This document shows, in pieces, positions 27,577 through 36,212 of a DNA stretch of 64,000 bases. The DNA comes from Leptolyngbya sp. NIES-3755. Lineage in GTDB: Bacteria > Cyanobacteriota > Cyanobacteriia > Leptolyngbyales > Leptolyngbyaceae. Location of the stretch: assembly GCA_001548435.1 (NCBI GenBank), contig AP017308.1, positions 1,807,030 through 1,871,029 on the forward strand, written 5' to 3'. The notes below the pieces were generated by a model. That model searched no databases, was not told the origin of the DNA, and was given only the letters and a program-made list of their open reading frames with translations. Within the stretch, counting starts at the first letter, position 1, and each line of letters starts with the position of its first letter. A program made the translations under genes and the position numbers.

Positions 27577-27994
27577 GACTATTGTTATTCAAGACTTGCA
27601 GAGAACAACTTATCTAACCTTTGCTATTGGAATTGCAGCATTGTTAGTCAGTATTTTGATTGGGCTAATTGCAACTCGCTGGATTGTGCGTCCGCTGCTT
27701 CAACTTCATGCGGCTGCGATCGCATTAAAGAATGATGCTTTTGATGTGGATAGTATTGCTCATTTGATTCGTCGCCCAGATGAATTGGGGCAGTTAGCAA
27801 AAGTGTTTGAAGAGATGGCGCAGGTGATCCTATCGCGGGAGCAAAGTCTATCTGATCAGATTCACCAGTTGCGCGAAGAAAGTGCTGATGCGAAGAGAAC
27901 TGCATTGTCAAATCAATCGGGTATTAATTTTCAGGCATTGTTACTGCGATCGCAACAAGTTCGACAAGGGGTGGAAAGCGATCGTAACAATTAA
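27577..27994 (+). pseudogene. 5'-truncated HAMP-domain sensor remnant
   Basis: The open frame comes straight out of the IS right end. What remains is a few periplasmic residues (TIVIQDLQRTT), one membrane segment (YLTFAIGIAALLVSILIGLI), a HAMP domain (RWIVRPLLQLHAAAIAL...DELGQLAKVFEEMAQ) and a charged coiled tail. The extracellular sensor and first membrane helix, normally upstream, are missing, replaced by the IS. A TTG at 27596 could start a fragment but without the sensor it is unlikely to function. The C-terminus looks natural and has no kinase or cyclase output. Confidence 0.75.
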
Positions 27995-28069
27995 GTAACT
28001 CGGTTGGAATAAACTAGCTATACTGACAATACTCACCAACCCTAAGAGAATGTTCTGAAGGCGATCACT

Positions 28070-28330
28070 ATGGAAGTTACTCATCTATCGAATGAGAGTC
28101 AAGTCAAGATTCCAGAGGCGCTACGTACTGCTCACCAATGGGAAGCAGGACAGGAGTTAATTGCGATCGAGGTCGGAGATGGAATTCTTCTAAAACCTAA
28201 AAAGCCTGTTCCTCAAACAACCTTGGATCAAGTTGCAGGCTGCCTGAAATACGAAGGACAGCCCAAAACTCTAGAAGAGATAGAGGATGCAATCCGTCAA
28301 GGGGTAATGGAACAATGTGATCGCGGTTGA
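28070..28330 (+). CDS. AbrB/MazE-type antitoxin (VapB-like)
   Basis: 86 residues. The N-terminal half is a SpoVT/AbrB swapped-hairpin DNA-binding domain (SQVKIPEALRTAHQWEAGQELIAIEVGDGILLKP split over its strands); the C-terminal half (LEEIEDAIRQGVMEQ) would wrap the toxin. Its stop overlaps the PIN-domain start by 14 bp, the usual arrangement of vapBC pairs, where the antitoxin also represses the operon. With the toxin truncated it may be a relic or retain only autoregulation. Confidence 0.88.
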   Translation: MEVTHLSNESQVKIPEALRTAHQWEAGQELIAIEVGDGILLKPKKPVPQTTLDQVAGCLKYEGQPKTLEEIEDAIRQGVMEQCDRG

Positions 28331-28706
28331 TACGAACATCATTATCCGTCTTTTAACACGAGATGATGAGCAACAATATCAAAGAAGTCTGACTCTGTTT
28401 GAGCAACTGGATATCTTTATCTCGGACACGGTGATTCTCGAAACGGAATGGGTTCTACGCTTCACTTACTGTTTCACAACTAGCGACATCTGTGAAGCGC
28501 TCAGAACTCTCTTAGGGTTGCCAAATGTACAGATTACGAACGCGAATCTGATAGCGCAAGTTCTTCAATGGCATGAACAAGGTTTAGATTTTGCTGACGC
28601 ATTTCACTTAGCACAAAGCTAACACTGTTCTGCAATGTACACGTTTGATAGTAGATTTGTAAATCAAAGTCAGGGACTATCGGCATGTAATGTTCGGCAG
28701 CCTTAG
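28317..28706 (+). pseudogene. VapC-like PIN-domain toxin with in-frame nonsense codon
   Basis: The frame from GTG at 28317 encodes a PIN ribonuclease with D5 (AVDTN), E42 (ETEWVL) and D94 (FADAF). At codon 102 a TAA (28620-28622) interrupts it, and the same frame continues without shift for 27 more codons (HCSAMYTFDSRFVNQ...) to TAG at 28704, including the fourth acidic residue in TFDSRF (D111). One C-to-T change from CAA would create this stop. The full 129-codon frame matches normal VapC length, so the short 101-residue product lacks part of the active site and is probably inactive. Confidence 0.8.
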
Positions 28707-28742
28707 TCAAAAACTGATTCACAGATGTAAAACTAAGATCGC

Positions 28743-29282
28743 TTAGCTTTCAAGCTTTAGTAATTGTGCCCATTGATGCTGGAGTGCTGCTGAGTGCGAG
28801 GTTTGCTTAACGATCACATCTGGAGCAATATCATCCATCCAAAACATCAAAGCATAGGAATCAACTGTTTCATTTCCCCCCAATCTATCAAGGTCAGGTC
28901 CACAATCCATATTTCGAGCACAGTAACGTACCCGGTGAGTTGCTTGCAAAAGTGGAATTGAGCATATTGGTTCTGTTCCATAGACTTCTTGCAAGAACAC
29001 TCCGCCCGAAGCAGGAGTAAAAGAAACTTCTACAATGTCTTGCCAAGTCTCGTCAATTGGTGGGGCAGCATCCAACACATCTAGGGTAAAACTGACATGA
29101 CCTGTGTGCAAACCTGTCTTCAGCAGCAGCATTCCAGGAGTAGCCGCCCCACAAATTCCATTGATTTGCCCACGAAACGCAGCTTTTAAGTCAACGCCTT
29201 CATAGTCGTTCGGGTCGATGTAAGGCTCAACAGAGATGATGTGAAAAGCAACCTGTAGTAATCCCTCGAAGATCCGGGTCAT
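28743..29282 (-). CDS. Unrecognised hypothetical protein (179 aa)
   Basis: Soluble, acidic, 179 residues, no signal peptide or membrane segment. Features: a Gly/Ala/Cys block NGICGAATPGMLLLKTGLHTG, an acidic middle (ETWQDIVEVSFTP), YCARNMDCGPDLDR with two Cys, and an Asp-rich C-terminal MFWMDDIAPD. I have a vague impression of similarity to actinobacterial conserved proteins but cannot name a family. It sits alone, convergent with the broken toxin and divergent from ureC, in the accessory part of the window, so transfer is possible. Confidence 0.6.
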   Translation of the reverse strand: MTRIFEGLLQVAFHIISVEPYIDPNDYEGVDLKAAFRGQINGICGAATPGMLLLKTGLHTGHVSFTLDVLDAAPPIDETWQDIVEVSFTPASGGVFLQEVYGTEPICSIPLLQATHRVRYCARNMDCGPDLDRLGGNETVDSYALMFWMDDIAPDVIVKQTSHSAALQHQWAQLLKLES

Positions 29283-29417
29283 AAAATTTAACGATTAGCA
29301 ATTACAGCAATTATCTCCTGATCGACAATTTCTAAATCCGTCAAAATCCTAAAGCCCTCGGCAACTCGGCTCAATTCATCTGATAATAAACAACCGAGAA
29401 TTTTCCGAGGTTGCCTT

Positions 29418-31127
29418 ATGAGCTATCGTATGAATCGCCGCGCCTATGCTGAAACCTTTGGTCCGACGGTGGGCGATCGAGTTCGTCTTGCTGATACTGA
29501 ACTAATCATCGAAGTCGAACAAGACTTGACCACTTATGGCGATGAAGTCAAATTTGGCGGCGGCAAGGTGATTCGGGATGGCATGGGACAGTCTCCGATT
29601 ACCAATGAAGATGGCGCGGTTGATGCGGTGATTACCAATGCGCTGATTCTCGATTGGTGGGGGATAGTTAAAGCGGATGTGGGAATTAAGAATGGCAAGA
29701 TTTGTGCGATCGGGAAAGCTGGAAATCCCTACATTCAAGACAATGTAACGATCATTATTGGACCCGGAACCGAAGCGATCGCAGGTGAAGGAATGATTCT
29801 CACGGCAGGCGGGATTGATACGCACATTCACTTTATCTGCCCGCAGCAGATCGAAGTTGCGATCGCATCCGGTGTTACAACAATGATCGGCGGTGGAACT
29901 GGACCCGCTGCCGGGACGAATGCTACGACTTGTACTCCAGGACCTTGGTACATTCATCGGATGCTACAAGCGGCTGAAGCTTTCCCAATGAATTTAGGCT
30001 TTTTAGGCAAAGGAAATGCTAGTCAACCGGATGCACTCGAAGAACAGATTAAAGCGGGTGCAATGGGCTTGAAACTGCACGAAGATTGGGGAACGACACC
30101 CGCCGCGATCGACAATTGTTTGAGTGTTGCCGATGACTATGATGTGCAAGTTGCAATCCACACCGATACTTTGAATGAAGCGGGCTTTGTCGAAGATACG
30201 ATCGCAGCTTTCAAAAATCGCGTCATTCACACCTATCACACAGAAGGCGCAGGCGGTGGGCACGCTCCAGACATCATCAAAGTCTGTGGTGAGGCGAATG
30301 TGCTTCCCTCTTCGACCAATCCGACGCGACCTTATACTTTGAATACGTTGGATGAACATTTAGACATGTTGATGGTCTGTCACCATCTTGATCCGAGCAT
30401 TCCTGAAGATGTCGCCTTTGCAGAGTCACGGATTCGACGAGAAACGATCGCGGCGGAAGATATTCTGCATGATGTTGGTGCGTTTAGTATGTTGTCGTCC
30501 GACTCTCAAGCAATGGGACGAATTGGGGAAGTGATCATTCGGACTTGGCAGACTGGACATAAGATGAAAGTGCAGCGGGGAGCATTGTCGGAAGATAGCG
30601 ATCGACATGATAACTTTCGAGCAAAACGCTATGTTGCTAAGTACACGATTAATCCTGCAATCACACATGGCATTGCTAATCATGTCGGTTCTGTAGAAGT
30701 GGGTAAGTTAGCAGATTTATGTTTGTGGCGACCTGCAATGTTTGGTGTGAAGCCAGAAATGGTGATTAAAGGCGGAATGATTGCTTGGTCGCAGATGGGA
30801 GATGCAAATGCGAGTATTCCGACCCCGCAACCCGTTCACATGCGTCCGATGTTTGGGAGTTTTGGAAATGCGATCGCGCCTATCTCGCTCACCTTTGTTT
30901 CCCAAGTGTCACTGAAAAAAGGTGGATTCGATTCGCTCAATCTCAAGCGTCAGTTAGTTCCTGTTTCTGGAATTCGTAGCTTAACTAAGCGCGATATGAA
31001 GTTAAATGATGCTATGCCTCATATGGAAGTGGATGCTGAAACCTATCAGGTTCGAGCCGATGGAGAACTATTAACGTGCGAACCTGCAACCGTTCTGCCA
31101 ATGGCACAGCGATATTTTCTGTTCTAA
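29418..31127 (+). CDS. ureC: Urease alpha subunit
   Basis: Catalytic subunit of the nickel urease that hydrolyses urea to ammonia and carbamate. 569 residues. All metal ligands and catalytic residues are present at the expected positions, each shifted by +2 from the Klebsiella enzyme: H136 and H138 (GGIDTHIHF), carbamylated K219 and H221 (GLKLHEDWG), H248, H274, general acid H322 (CHH) and D362 (SSDSQAMGR). It stands alone here: no ureA, ureB or accessory ure genes adjoin, so these must be elsewhere, as often in cyanobacteria. ATG at 29418 fits the conserved start. Confidence 0.97.
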   Translation: MSYRMNRRAYAETFGPTVGDRVRLADTELIIEVEQDLTTYGDEVKFGGGKVIRDGMGQSPITNEDGAVDAVITNALILDWWGIVKADVGIKNGKICAIGKAGNPYIQDNVTIIIGPGTEAIAGEGMILTAGGIDTHIHFICPQQIEVAIASGVTTMIGGGTGPAAGTNATTCTPGPWYIHRMLQAAEAFPMNLGFLGKGNASQPDALEEQIKAGAMGLKLHEDWGTTPAAIDNCLSVADDYDVQVAIHTDTLNEAGFVEDTIAAFKNRVIHTYHTEGAGGGHAPDIIKVCGEANVLPSSTNPTRPYTLNTLDEHLDMLMVCHHLDPSIPEDVAFAESRIRRETIAAEDILHDVGAFSMLSSDSQAMGRIGEVIIRTWQTGHKMKVQRGALSEDSDRHDNFRAKRYVAKYTINPAITHGIANHVGSVEVGKLADLCLWRPAMFGVKPEMVIKGGMIAWSQMGDANASIPTPQPVHMRPMFGSFGNAIAPISLTFVSQVSLKKGGFDSLNLKRQLVPVSGIRSLTKRDMKLNDAMPHMEVDAETYQVRADGELLTCEPATVLPMAQRYFLF

Positions 31128-31169
31128 GCGATTGCTAAGTTCAGCGTATTTCAAGCGATGAGGTAAGGT

Positions 31170-31724
31170 ATGAATCAACGAATGCGATGGACGATCGCAG
31201 ATCTGGAGCTACTGCCAGAAGACAACCAGCGCTATGAGATTATTGACGGCGAACTGCTTGTGACTTCGATGTTGCATTGGAATCATCAGAAAGCAGGAGG
31301 TCGTAGTGTCAGTGCGCTCGATCAATGGTCTATTACAACTCAACTAGGGGAAGCTGTTCTATCTCCTGGCATTATTTTTAGTGAAGTTGACTGCGTGATT
31401 CCTGATGCAGTCTGGATTAGCAGCGATTGTTTAAAGACTGGATTGGATGAAGCAGGGCATTTAATTGTTGCACCAGAATTAGTTGTAGAAGTGGTCTCAC
31501 CTGGAGCGGAGAATGCGAGACGAGACCGCGAACTCAAACTGCGGCTCTATTCATCTCGTGGAGTGCGAGAGTACTGGATTATCGATTGGCAAGCTCAACA
31601 AATGGAAGTTTACCGTCGAGAATCCGCAGCACTCACGCTGGTTGCAACATTGTTTCCAGATGATGAAGTCACAAGTCCGCTGTTGCCTGGATTTAGAATG
31701 TCGATCGCATCTCTGTTTACATAG
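31170..31724 (+). CDS. Uma2-family (DUF820) endonuclease-like protein
   Basis: 184 residues of the PD-(D/E)xK-like Uma2 family, present in many copies in cyanobacteria. The typical order is visible: LPEDNQRYEIIDGELLV, a DCVIPDAVWIS strand with Asp, APELVVEVVSPG with Glu, and RDRELKLRLYSSRGVREYWIIDW with Lys, giving the D...E...K active site. Biological role unknown. The last 8 bp overlap the convergent GH65 gene. Confidence 0.88.
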   Translation: MNQRMRWTIADLELLPEDNQRYEIIDGELLVTSMLHWNHQKAGGRSVSALDQWSITTQLGEAVLSPGIIFSEVDCVIPDAVWISSDCLKTGLDEAGHLIVAPELVVEVVSPGAENARRDRELKLRLYSSRGVREYWIIDWQAQQMEVYRRESAALTLVATLFPDDEVTSPLLPGFRMSIASLFT

Positions 31725-34122
31725 TTTGATCCTCAATACAGGTATCGACTTGATCAAATTGCTTGATATCACACACGATCAATTCACCAGAGTGAAGCGT
31801 AATCTCTTCGCCTTGGTGTTCGATCGATAATTTTTCGCCTTCTTTCAGCAAGTAAGTTGCTTTGTCATGAGTCATCTCAATCTCTAAGCGCTGTCCTTGT
31901 ATCATTAAGGCAAATTTCATCCGTTTTAAAGTTTTTGGCAGTCGCGGATGGAATGCAAAACTACCATCAGAATCTCGTAATCCTGCAAATCCATAAATCA
32001 GAATCATCCAAGTTCCACCCATTGATGCAATGTGACAGCCATCTTTAACGTTGCCTGCAACATCCGCTAAATCCATCAAGGTCGCGTATCGGGCATAGTC
32101 GATCGCCTCCTCCATTTTGCCAATTTCCGCTGCTACGATCGCCTGAATACAAGCCGATAACGAAGAATCTCCGGTAGTCAGCGGATCATAGTATTCAAAA
32201 TTTCGCTGCTTTTGTTCGCGTGAAAATTCATGACCCAATAGGAACATTGCAAGCACGATGTCCGCCTGCTTGATCACTTGATGCCGATAGATGACTAATG
32301 GATGAAAGTGCAACAGCAACGGGTACTTATCAGGGGGTGTATTTTCAAAATCCCAAGGTTCTTGATCTAAAAAGCCATCGTGCTGCAAATGAACTCCTAA
32401 TCGTTCATCAAAGGCTAAATACATGTTGTCAGCAGCTTGTTGCCAATTGTCTGCTTCTGAGAGTTCAAGCTTTGTTTTAGTCACCAGAGCTTCAAAGCGA
32501 TCGAGATGTTTTTCATGCAGTTGACGAACAATCTTGGCAGCATACCAAAGGTTTTCACGTGCCATTAAGTTCGTGTAGGTATTGTTGTCTACAACCGTGT
32601 TGTACTCATCGGGACCCGTAACTGCTTGAATGCAAAACTGATTGTCTGATCGCTTTGAGAAAAATCCTAAGCTAAACCACATTCGCGCCGTTTCGACTAG
32701 CATTTCTGCTCCAGCATCACACAGAAACGCTTCGTCCTGAGTGACTTTCATGTACTTCTTCAGTGCATACATGATGTCGGCATCAATATGATACTGCGCT
32801 GTTCCCGCTGCATAGTACGCAGAAGCTTCTTCACCATTAATGGTCCGCCACGGGAACAATGCACCTTCTTGGCTAACTTCTTTTGCACGTTCTCTGGCTT
32901 TATCTAACATTCCATAGCGGAACATTAGAAGATTCTTTGCAACCGATGGAGCTGTATACGTTAAAAACGGCAGCACATAGATCTCAGAATCCCAGAAGTA
33001 ATGTCCGTCGTAAGCTTGGCTGGTCAATCCTTTTGATGGAATTCCGACCCCTTCCGATCGTGCTGATGCTTGTAAGATATGAAATAGATTAAATCTTAGA
33101 ACTTGCTGTAATAGTTCCGGTGTTTCGTCGGGATGATCTGGCGCTCCATCAATCTCGATATCACTGCGATACCAGAAATCATCTAGGAACTCACACTGAT
33201 TCTTTAATAGTTGAGCAAATCCATGTTTCATTGTTCGATCGAGTGTTCGTTGAGCACGATCGTGCAGTTCTTCACTTTCATACCGATCCGAAGCGTGATA
33301 AGTCATATACTTCGTCAATCGAATCGTTGCACCCTCTTTCGCTTCAACACTAAAGACCACTTTGCCCATGTCTTCAGAGCATTCGTGCGTATAGCTAAAC
33401 TCGCAATTCGTTTCAAACTGATGATCGATGCCACAAGCGATCGACATTCCACTATTCCGGGTTTTATGGCTCAAAATCAAGCGTTGATCGAGTTCTTCGT
33501 GGTGCTGCGGTAATAAAACTCGTTCACTAAACGTCTTCGCTTTTCTTGGGTCATTGCTACCTTGACTATTCTCTGCTTCATACCGCACTTCAGAAGAAAG
33601 AATAATCGGAGCATCGCCCTTGAGCAAGGTCACTTCGTAATCGATCGCAGCCACATGACGATGAATGAATGAAACTAAGCGCTGCGATCGTATTCTCAGT
33701 TGCTTTCCAGCAGGAGTTTCCCAGATAATTTCTCGATCGAGCGTTCCGGTCTTCATATTCAACGCCCGCTCGAACTTTAGGAGTTTCGCGGTGGGTAAAT
33801 AGAACAGCTCATCATCGACATAGAGCTTGATGATTTTGCTGTCCGTTACATTCACGATCGTTTGTCCGGTTTTGGCATATCCGAACGCTTCTTCGGCATA
33901 CTCAATCTTATACGACTCGTAAAAGCCATTAATATATGTGCCATTCTGCGCGACTGGATCACCTTCTTCGCACACCCCCCGCATTCCTAAGTAACCATTT
34001 GCCGTAGAAAACAAAGTTTCCGTCTGAGCAAGGTACTCCGGATAAAATTGCGTCTCAACCCATCGCCAAGGATCGTGCGGGTAAATACGTTTCGGTGGGT
34101 GGATCGGTTTACGGTGTAGCAT
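31717..34122 (-). CDS. Glycoside hydrolase family 65 disaccharide phosphorylase
   Basis: 801 residues, cytosolic, of the maltose/trehalose/kojibiose phosphorylase family that splits alpha-glucosides with phosphate into beta-glucose-1-phosphate. N-terminal beta-sandwich (about 1-270), helical linker, (alpha/alpha)6 barrel with YDGHYFWDSE (about 371-380) and the general acid E506 in GPDEYN, and a C-terminal beta domain. The exact disaccharide cannot be fixed from these motifs; maltose is the commonest. No beta-phosphoglucomutase gene, its usual partner, adjoins here. It converges on the Uma2 gene. Confidence 0.9.
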   Translation of the reverse strand: MLHRKPIHPPKRIYPHDPWRWVETQFYPEYLAQTETLFSTANGYLGMRGVCEEGDPVAQNGTYINGFYESYKIEYAEEAFGYAKTGQTIVNVTDSKIIKLYVDDELFYLPTAKLLKFERALNMKTGTLDREIIWETPAGKQLRIRSQRLVSFIHRHVAAIDYEVTLLKGDAPIILSSEVRYEAENSQGSNDPRKAKTFSERVLLPQHHEELDQRLILSHKTRNSGMSIACGIDHQFETNCEFSYTHECSEDMGKVVFSVEAKEGATIRLTKYMTYHASDRYESEELHDRAQRTLDRTMKHGFAQLLKNQCEFLDDFWYRSDIEIDGAPDHPDETPELLQQVLRFNLFHILQASARSEGVGIPSKGLTSQAYDGHYFWDSEIYVLPFLTYTAPSVAKNLLMFRYGMLDKARERAKEVSQEGALFPWRTINGEEASAYYAAGTAQYHIDADIMYALKKYMKVTQDEAFLCDAGAEMLVETARMWFSLGFFSKRSDNQFCIQAVTGPDEYNTVVDNNTYTNLMARENLWYAAKIVRQLHEKHLDRFEALVTKTKLELSEADNWQQAADNMYLAFDERLGVHLQHDGFLDQEPWDFENTPPDKYPLLLHFHPLVIYRHQVIKQADIVLAMFLLGHEFSREQKQRNFEYYDPLTTGDSSLSACIQAIVAAEIGKMEEAIDYARYATLMDLADVAGNVKDGCHIASMGGTWMILIYGFAGLRDSDGSFAFHPRLPKTLKRMKFALMIQGQRLEIEMTHDKATYLLKEGEKLSIEHQGEEITLHSGELIVCDIKQFDQVDTCIEDQTM

Positions 34123-34241
34123 TGATGCAGAAGTTTTCTGAAGTGATTGAGATAGCTTCTATCCTGCTGATTCAGGGTTCTTTTTGCATCTGACTTTTAG
34201 TAGAAATTTCTCATCGCAACATTTCCGTATCTCGTGTATTT

Positions 34242-34670
34242 ATGACTGCATCTGATTCATTTTCCAAATGTGTTGAAACCCTTGGACTCGATCGTATCGA
34301 TCGACATTTATTCATTTGCGCTGACCAAACAAAACCCCTCTGCTGTGATAAAAAACTCGGACTTGAAGCCTGGGACTATCTCAAAAAACGACTGCGTGAA
34401 TTAAAGCTAGACACCCCTACCACAGAGCGTCCTAGCTGTATCTTTCGGACCAAAGCCAACTGTCTAAGAGTCTGCGATCGCGGTCCCATTCTCGTGGTCT
34501 ATCCGGACGGTGTTTGGTATCATTCCGTCACCCCAGATCTGATCGAACGAATTATTCAAGAGCATCTGATTGGTAATCGAATTGTGGAAGAGTTTGCGTT
34601 TTTGAGACACCCGCTACCCGAACCCCAAATCAATTCTGAAAAAGACGAAGATCGTATTATTTCTGACTAA
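34242..34670 (+). CDS. Thioredoxin-like [2Fe-2S] ferredoxin
   Basis: 142 residues. The thioredoxin-like ferredoxin pattern is clear: [14 protein letters not shown] (C26, C34/C35) and CLRVCDRGP (C74, C78), which would ligate a [2Fe-2S] cluster, followed by [18 protein letters not shown], a hallmark of the family. Soluble; electron partner unknown. Divergent from the GH65 gene with a 119-bp gap. Confidence 0.88.
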   Translation: MTASDSFSKCVETLGLDRIDRHLFICADQTKPLCCDKKLGLEAWDYLKKRLRELKLDTPTTERPSCIFRTKANCLRVCDRGPILVVYPDGVWYHSVTPDLIERIIQEHLIGNRIVEEFAFLRHPLPEPQINSEKDEDRIISD

Positions 34671-35061
34671 AAAATCATTAAATCTCAGATAGAGTGATTT
34701 GAACAAACGTCCGCAGAAATAACGATTTGCGATCGCTAAAACCAATGACTCCCGCGTAATTCCTGTCCCTGTTTAAACACAGTCAAACTCAATAGGTAGC
34801 TATTCTTTGAAACGGGTCGAACTAAAACGTCTCAACTTAATCTGAAAAAAGTTTAACTTCTTGACGAGTCGGATATAATGACTCGTGACCTATAGACAGA
34901 AATCTGGATTCTTCCAGTTCTTGAATCAAATTCGAGTCTGGTAATCCAGAGTAACCCGTCCAATCGAGCCAAAGTACGCGACTCTGACCCCTCAGAATCC
35001 GTAAAATAGCTTAGTCATGTGTCAACGTTGATTTAGATTCAGGCAGAGCGAGTAGCACAGC
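34671..35061. other. Intergenic region with response-regulator promoter
   Basis: 391 bp without a credible gene. It holds the -10-spanning inverted repeat at 34864-34886 and so leaves a leader of about 175 nt before the response regulator start. One GCGATCGC lies near 34730. Nothing else was recognised. Confidence 0.5.
34864..34886 (+). promoter_or_regulatory. -10 box inside a 7-bp perfect inverted repeat
   Basis: ACGAGTC (34864-34870) and GACTCGT (34880-34886) flank nine bases that contain TATAAT (34874-34879). A regulator bound to this dyad would block the -10 directly. No good -35 is seen at normal spacing (GTTTAA at 17 bp), which suits an activator or alternative sigma factor. The dyad may be autoregulatory for the LuxR-type gene downstream. 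Confidence 0.5.
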
Positions 35062-35712
35062 ATGAAGGAAACCAGTTCAGGGAATCACAGACGATTGCTG
35101 CTGATTGATGATGACCCTAACCTAATTCTGTTGGTTAAAGATTATCTGGAGTTCCGAGGGTATGAAGTCGTGACCGCAGAAAATGGGCGGGAAGCGCTGG
35201 AAGTCCTGGAACAAGATGTGCCAGACATGATTATTTGCGATGTGATGATGCCAGAAATGGATGGTTATCAACTCGTGAGCAATATCCGTCAAGATCCTAA
35301 AACAAGCTGGATTCCAGTGTTGTTCCTTTCCGCGAAGGGTCAAAGCCAAGATCGCGTGAAGGGTCTGAATATCGGCGCGGATGTTTACATGGTGAAACCG
35401 TTCGAGCCAGAAGAATTAGTTGCTCAGGTAGAATCTTCTCTCAAGCAAGCCTCTCGACTCATCCAACACAAGGATGCGAAGGGCGGCGATAATGCACCGA
35501 AGATCCAAGTCCCATTTGATGTGGAATTAACTCCGACTGAATTAAGGGTGGTTCAGTTTGTGGCGCGGGGAATGGCAAACCGCGAAATTGCAGAAGAATT
35601 AAATGTCAGTCAAAGAACGATCGAATCGCACGTCAGTAATATGCTCGGTAAAACCGGACTGCATAATCGGACGGAATTGGCTCGTTGGGCGATCGAAAAT
35701 AGCATGGCGTAA
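35062..35712 (+). CDS. NarL/LuxR-family response regulator
   Basis: 216 residues: receiver domain (about 10-125) with acidic pocket D16-D18, phosphoacceptor D60 (IICDVMMPEMDG), Lys in MVKPFEP, a short linker, and a LuxR helix-turn-helix (about 150-212: LTPTELRVVQFVARGMANREIAEELN and TIESHVSNML, listed in parts). A cytosolic transcription factor; several paralogues exist in cyanobacteria (Ycf29/Rre-type), and I cannot say which this is. No kinase gene adjoins. It is preceded by an unusual promoter and followed by two hairpins. Confidence 0.92.
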   Translation: MKETSSGNHRRLLLIDDDPNLILLVKDYLEFRGYEVVTAENGREALEVLEQDVPDMIICDVMMPEMDGYQLVSNIRQDPKTSWIPVLFLSAKGQSQDRVKGLNIGADVYMVKPFEPEELVAQVESSLKQASRLIQHKDAKGGDNAPKIQVPFDVELTPTELRVVQFVARGMANREIAEELNVSQRTIESHVSNMLGKTGLHNRTELARWAIENSMA

Positions 35713-35727
35713 TGAAATCTCTGGTCA

Positions 35728-35756
35728 AGGACGATCGTACAAATTGCGATCGTCCT
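35728..35756 (+). terminator. 10-bp perfect hairpin after the response regulator
   Basis: AGGACGATCG and CGATCGTCCT with a 9-nt loop, 16 bp after the stop codon. There is no T-run, so it may stabilise the mRNA 3' end instead of terminating. Confidence 0.5.
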
Positions 35757-35778
35757 GATTCATGCTGAAAAAAGCGAA

Positions 35779-35817
35779 GGGCAGAAGCAACTCGAAAATG
35801 CTCCTGCCCGTTTTTTT
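35779..35817 (+). terminator. Rho-independent terminator
   Basis: GGGCAGAAGCA pairs with TGCTCCTGCCC (one mismatch, 9-nt loop), then G and seven T residues. A textbook terminator for the response regulator transcript. Confidence 0.9.
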
Positions 35818-35847
35818 ATGAAGTTAAGTAAATTGAAATTTCAGAAA

Positions 35848-35949
35848 CTATTGCATCTGAGACATCATTGCGACCAATCCAGCGCAAGCAGTCGCTAGCA
35901 ACATCACCAGCGCAAACGATTCACCCAAGTGCTTTTTAGAGGTCTGCAT
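35848..35949 (-). CDS. Small single-helix membrane protein (33 aa)
   Basis: ATG at 35949 to TAG at 35848 encodes 33 residues: a short basic polar start (MQTSKKHLGES) and one hydrophobic segment (FALVMLLATACAGLVAMM). An AAGGAAA ribosome site lies about 6 bases upstream of the ATG, and the frame sits alone with its own 5' region. The size and topology resemble small subunits of photosynthetic or respiratory membrane complexes, but it matches none that I can recall (PetM, PsaM, PsbX, NdhQ). Confidence 0.55.
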   Translation of the reverse strand: MQTSKKHLGESFALVMLLATACAGLVAMMSQMQ

Positions 35950-36212
35950 ACTACTGTTTCCTTATCTATATGATTGGAGTTTCTTAACAGTATCAGCCTC
36001 TCTCAGATTCCAATTAAAAAGTAATGTAAGTTATGAATTTCTGACAAATCTTAATTTAGAATTCAGTCAGCACTTCGCTTCTCTATCGATCGATAGATTG
36101 ACTGTAATTTTTCTTAAGGATTCAGATGAGCGATCGTTACATCTGTAATGTTCAATCGCAGTAGTGTATTCGTTCAGGTATACTGCTTGTCCAGAGTGGT
36201 TTGAGTCGGCAG

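Noticed and set aside
28600-28706. Frameshift in the PIN toxin
   Set aside because: The codons after TAA stay in the same frame as those before it, so the lesion is a nonsense substitution, not a frameshift.
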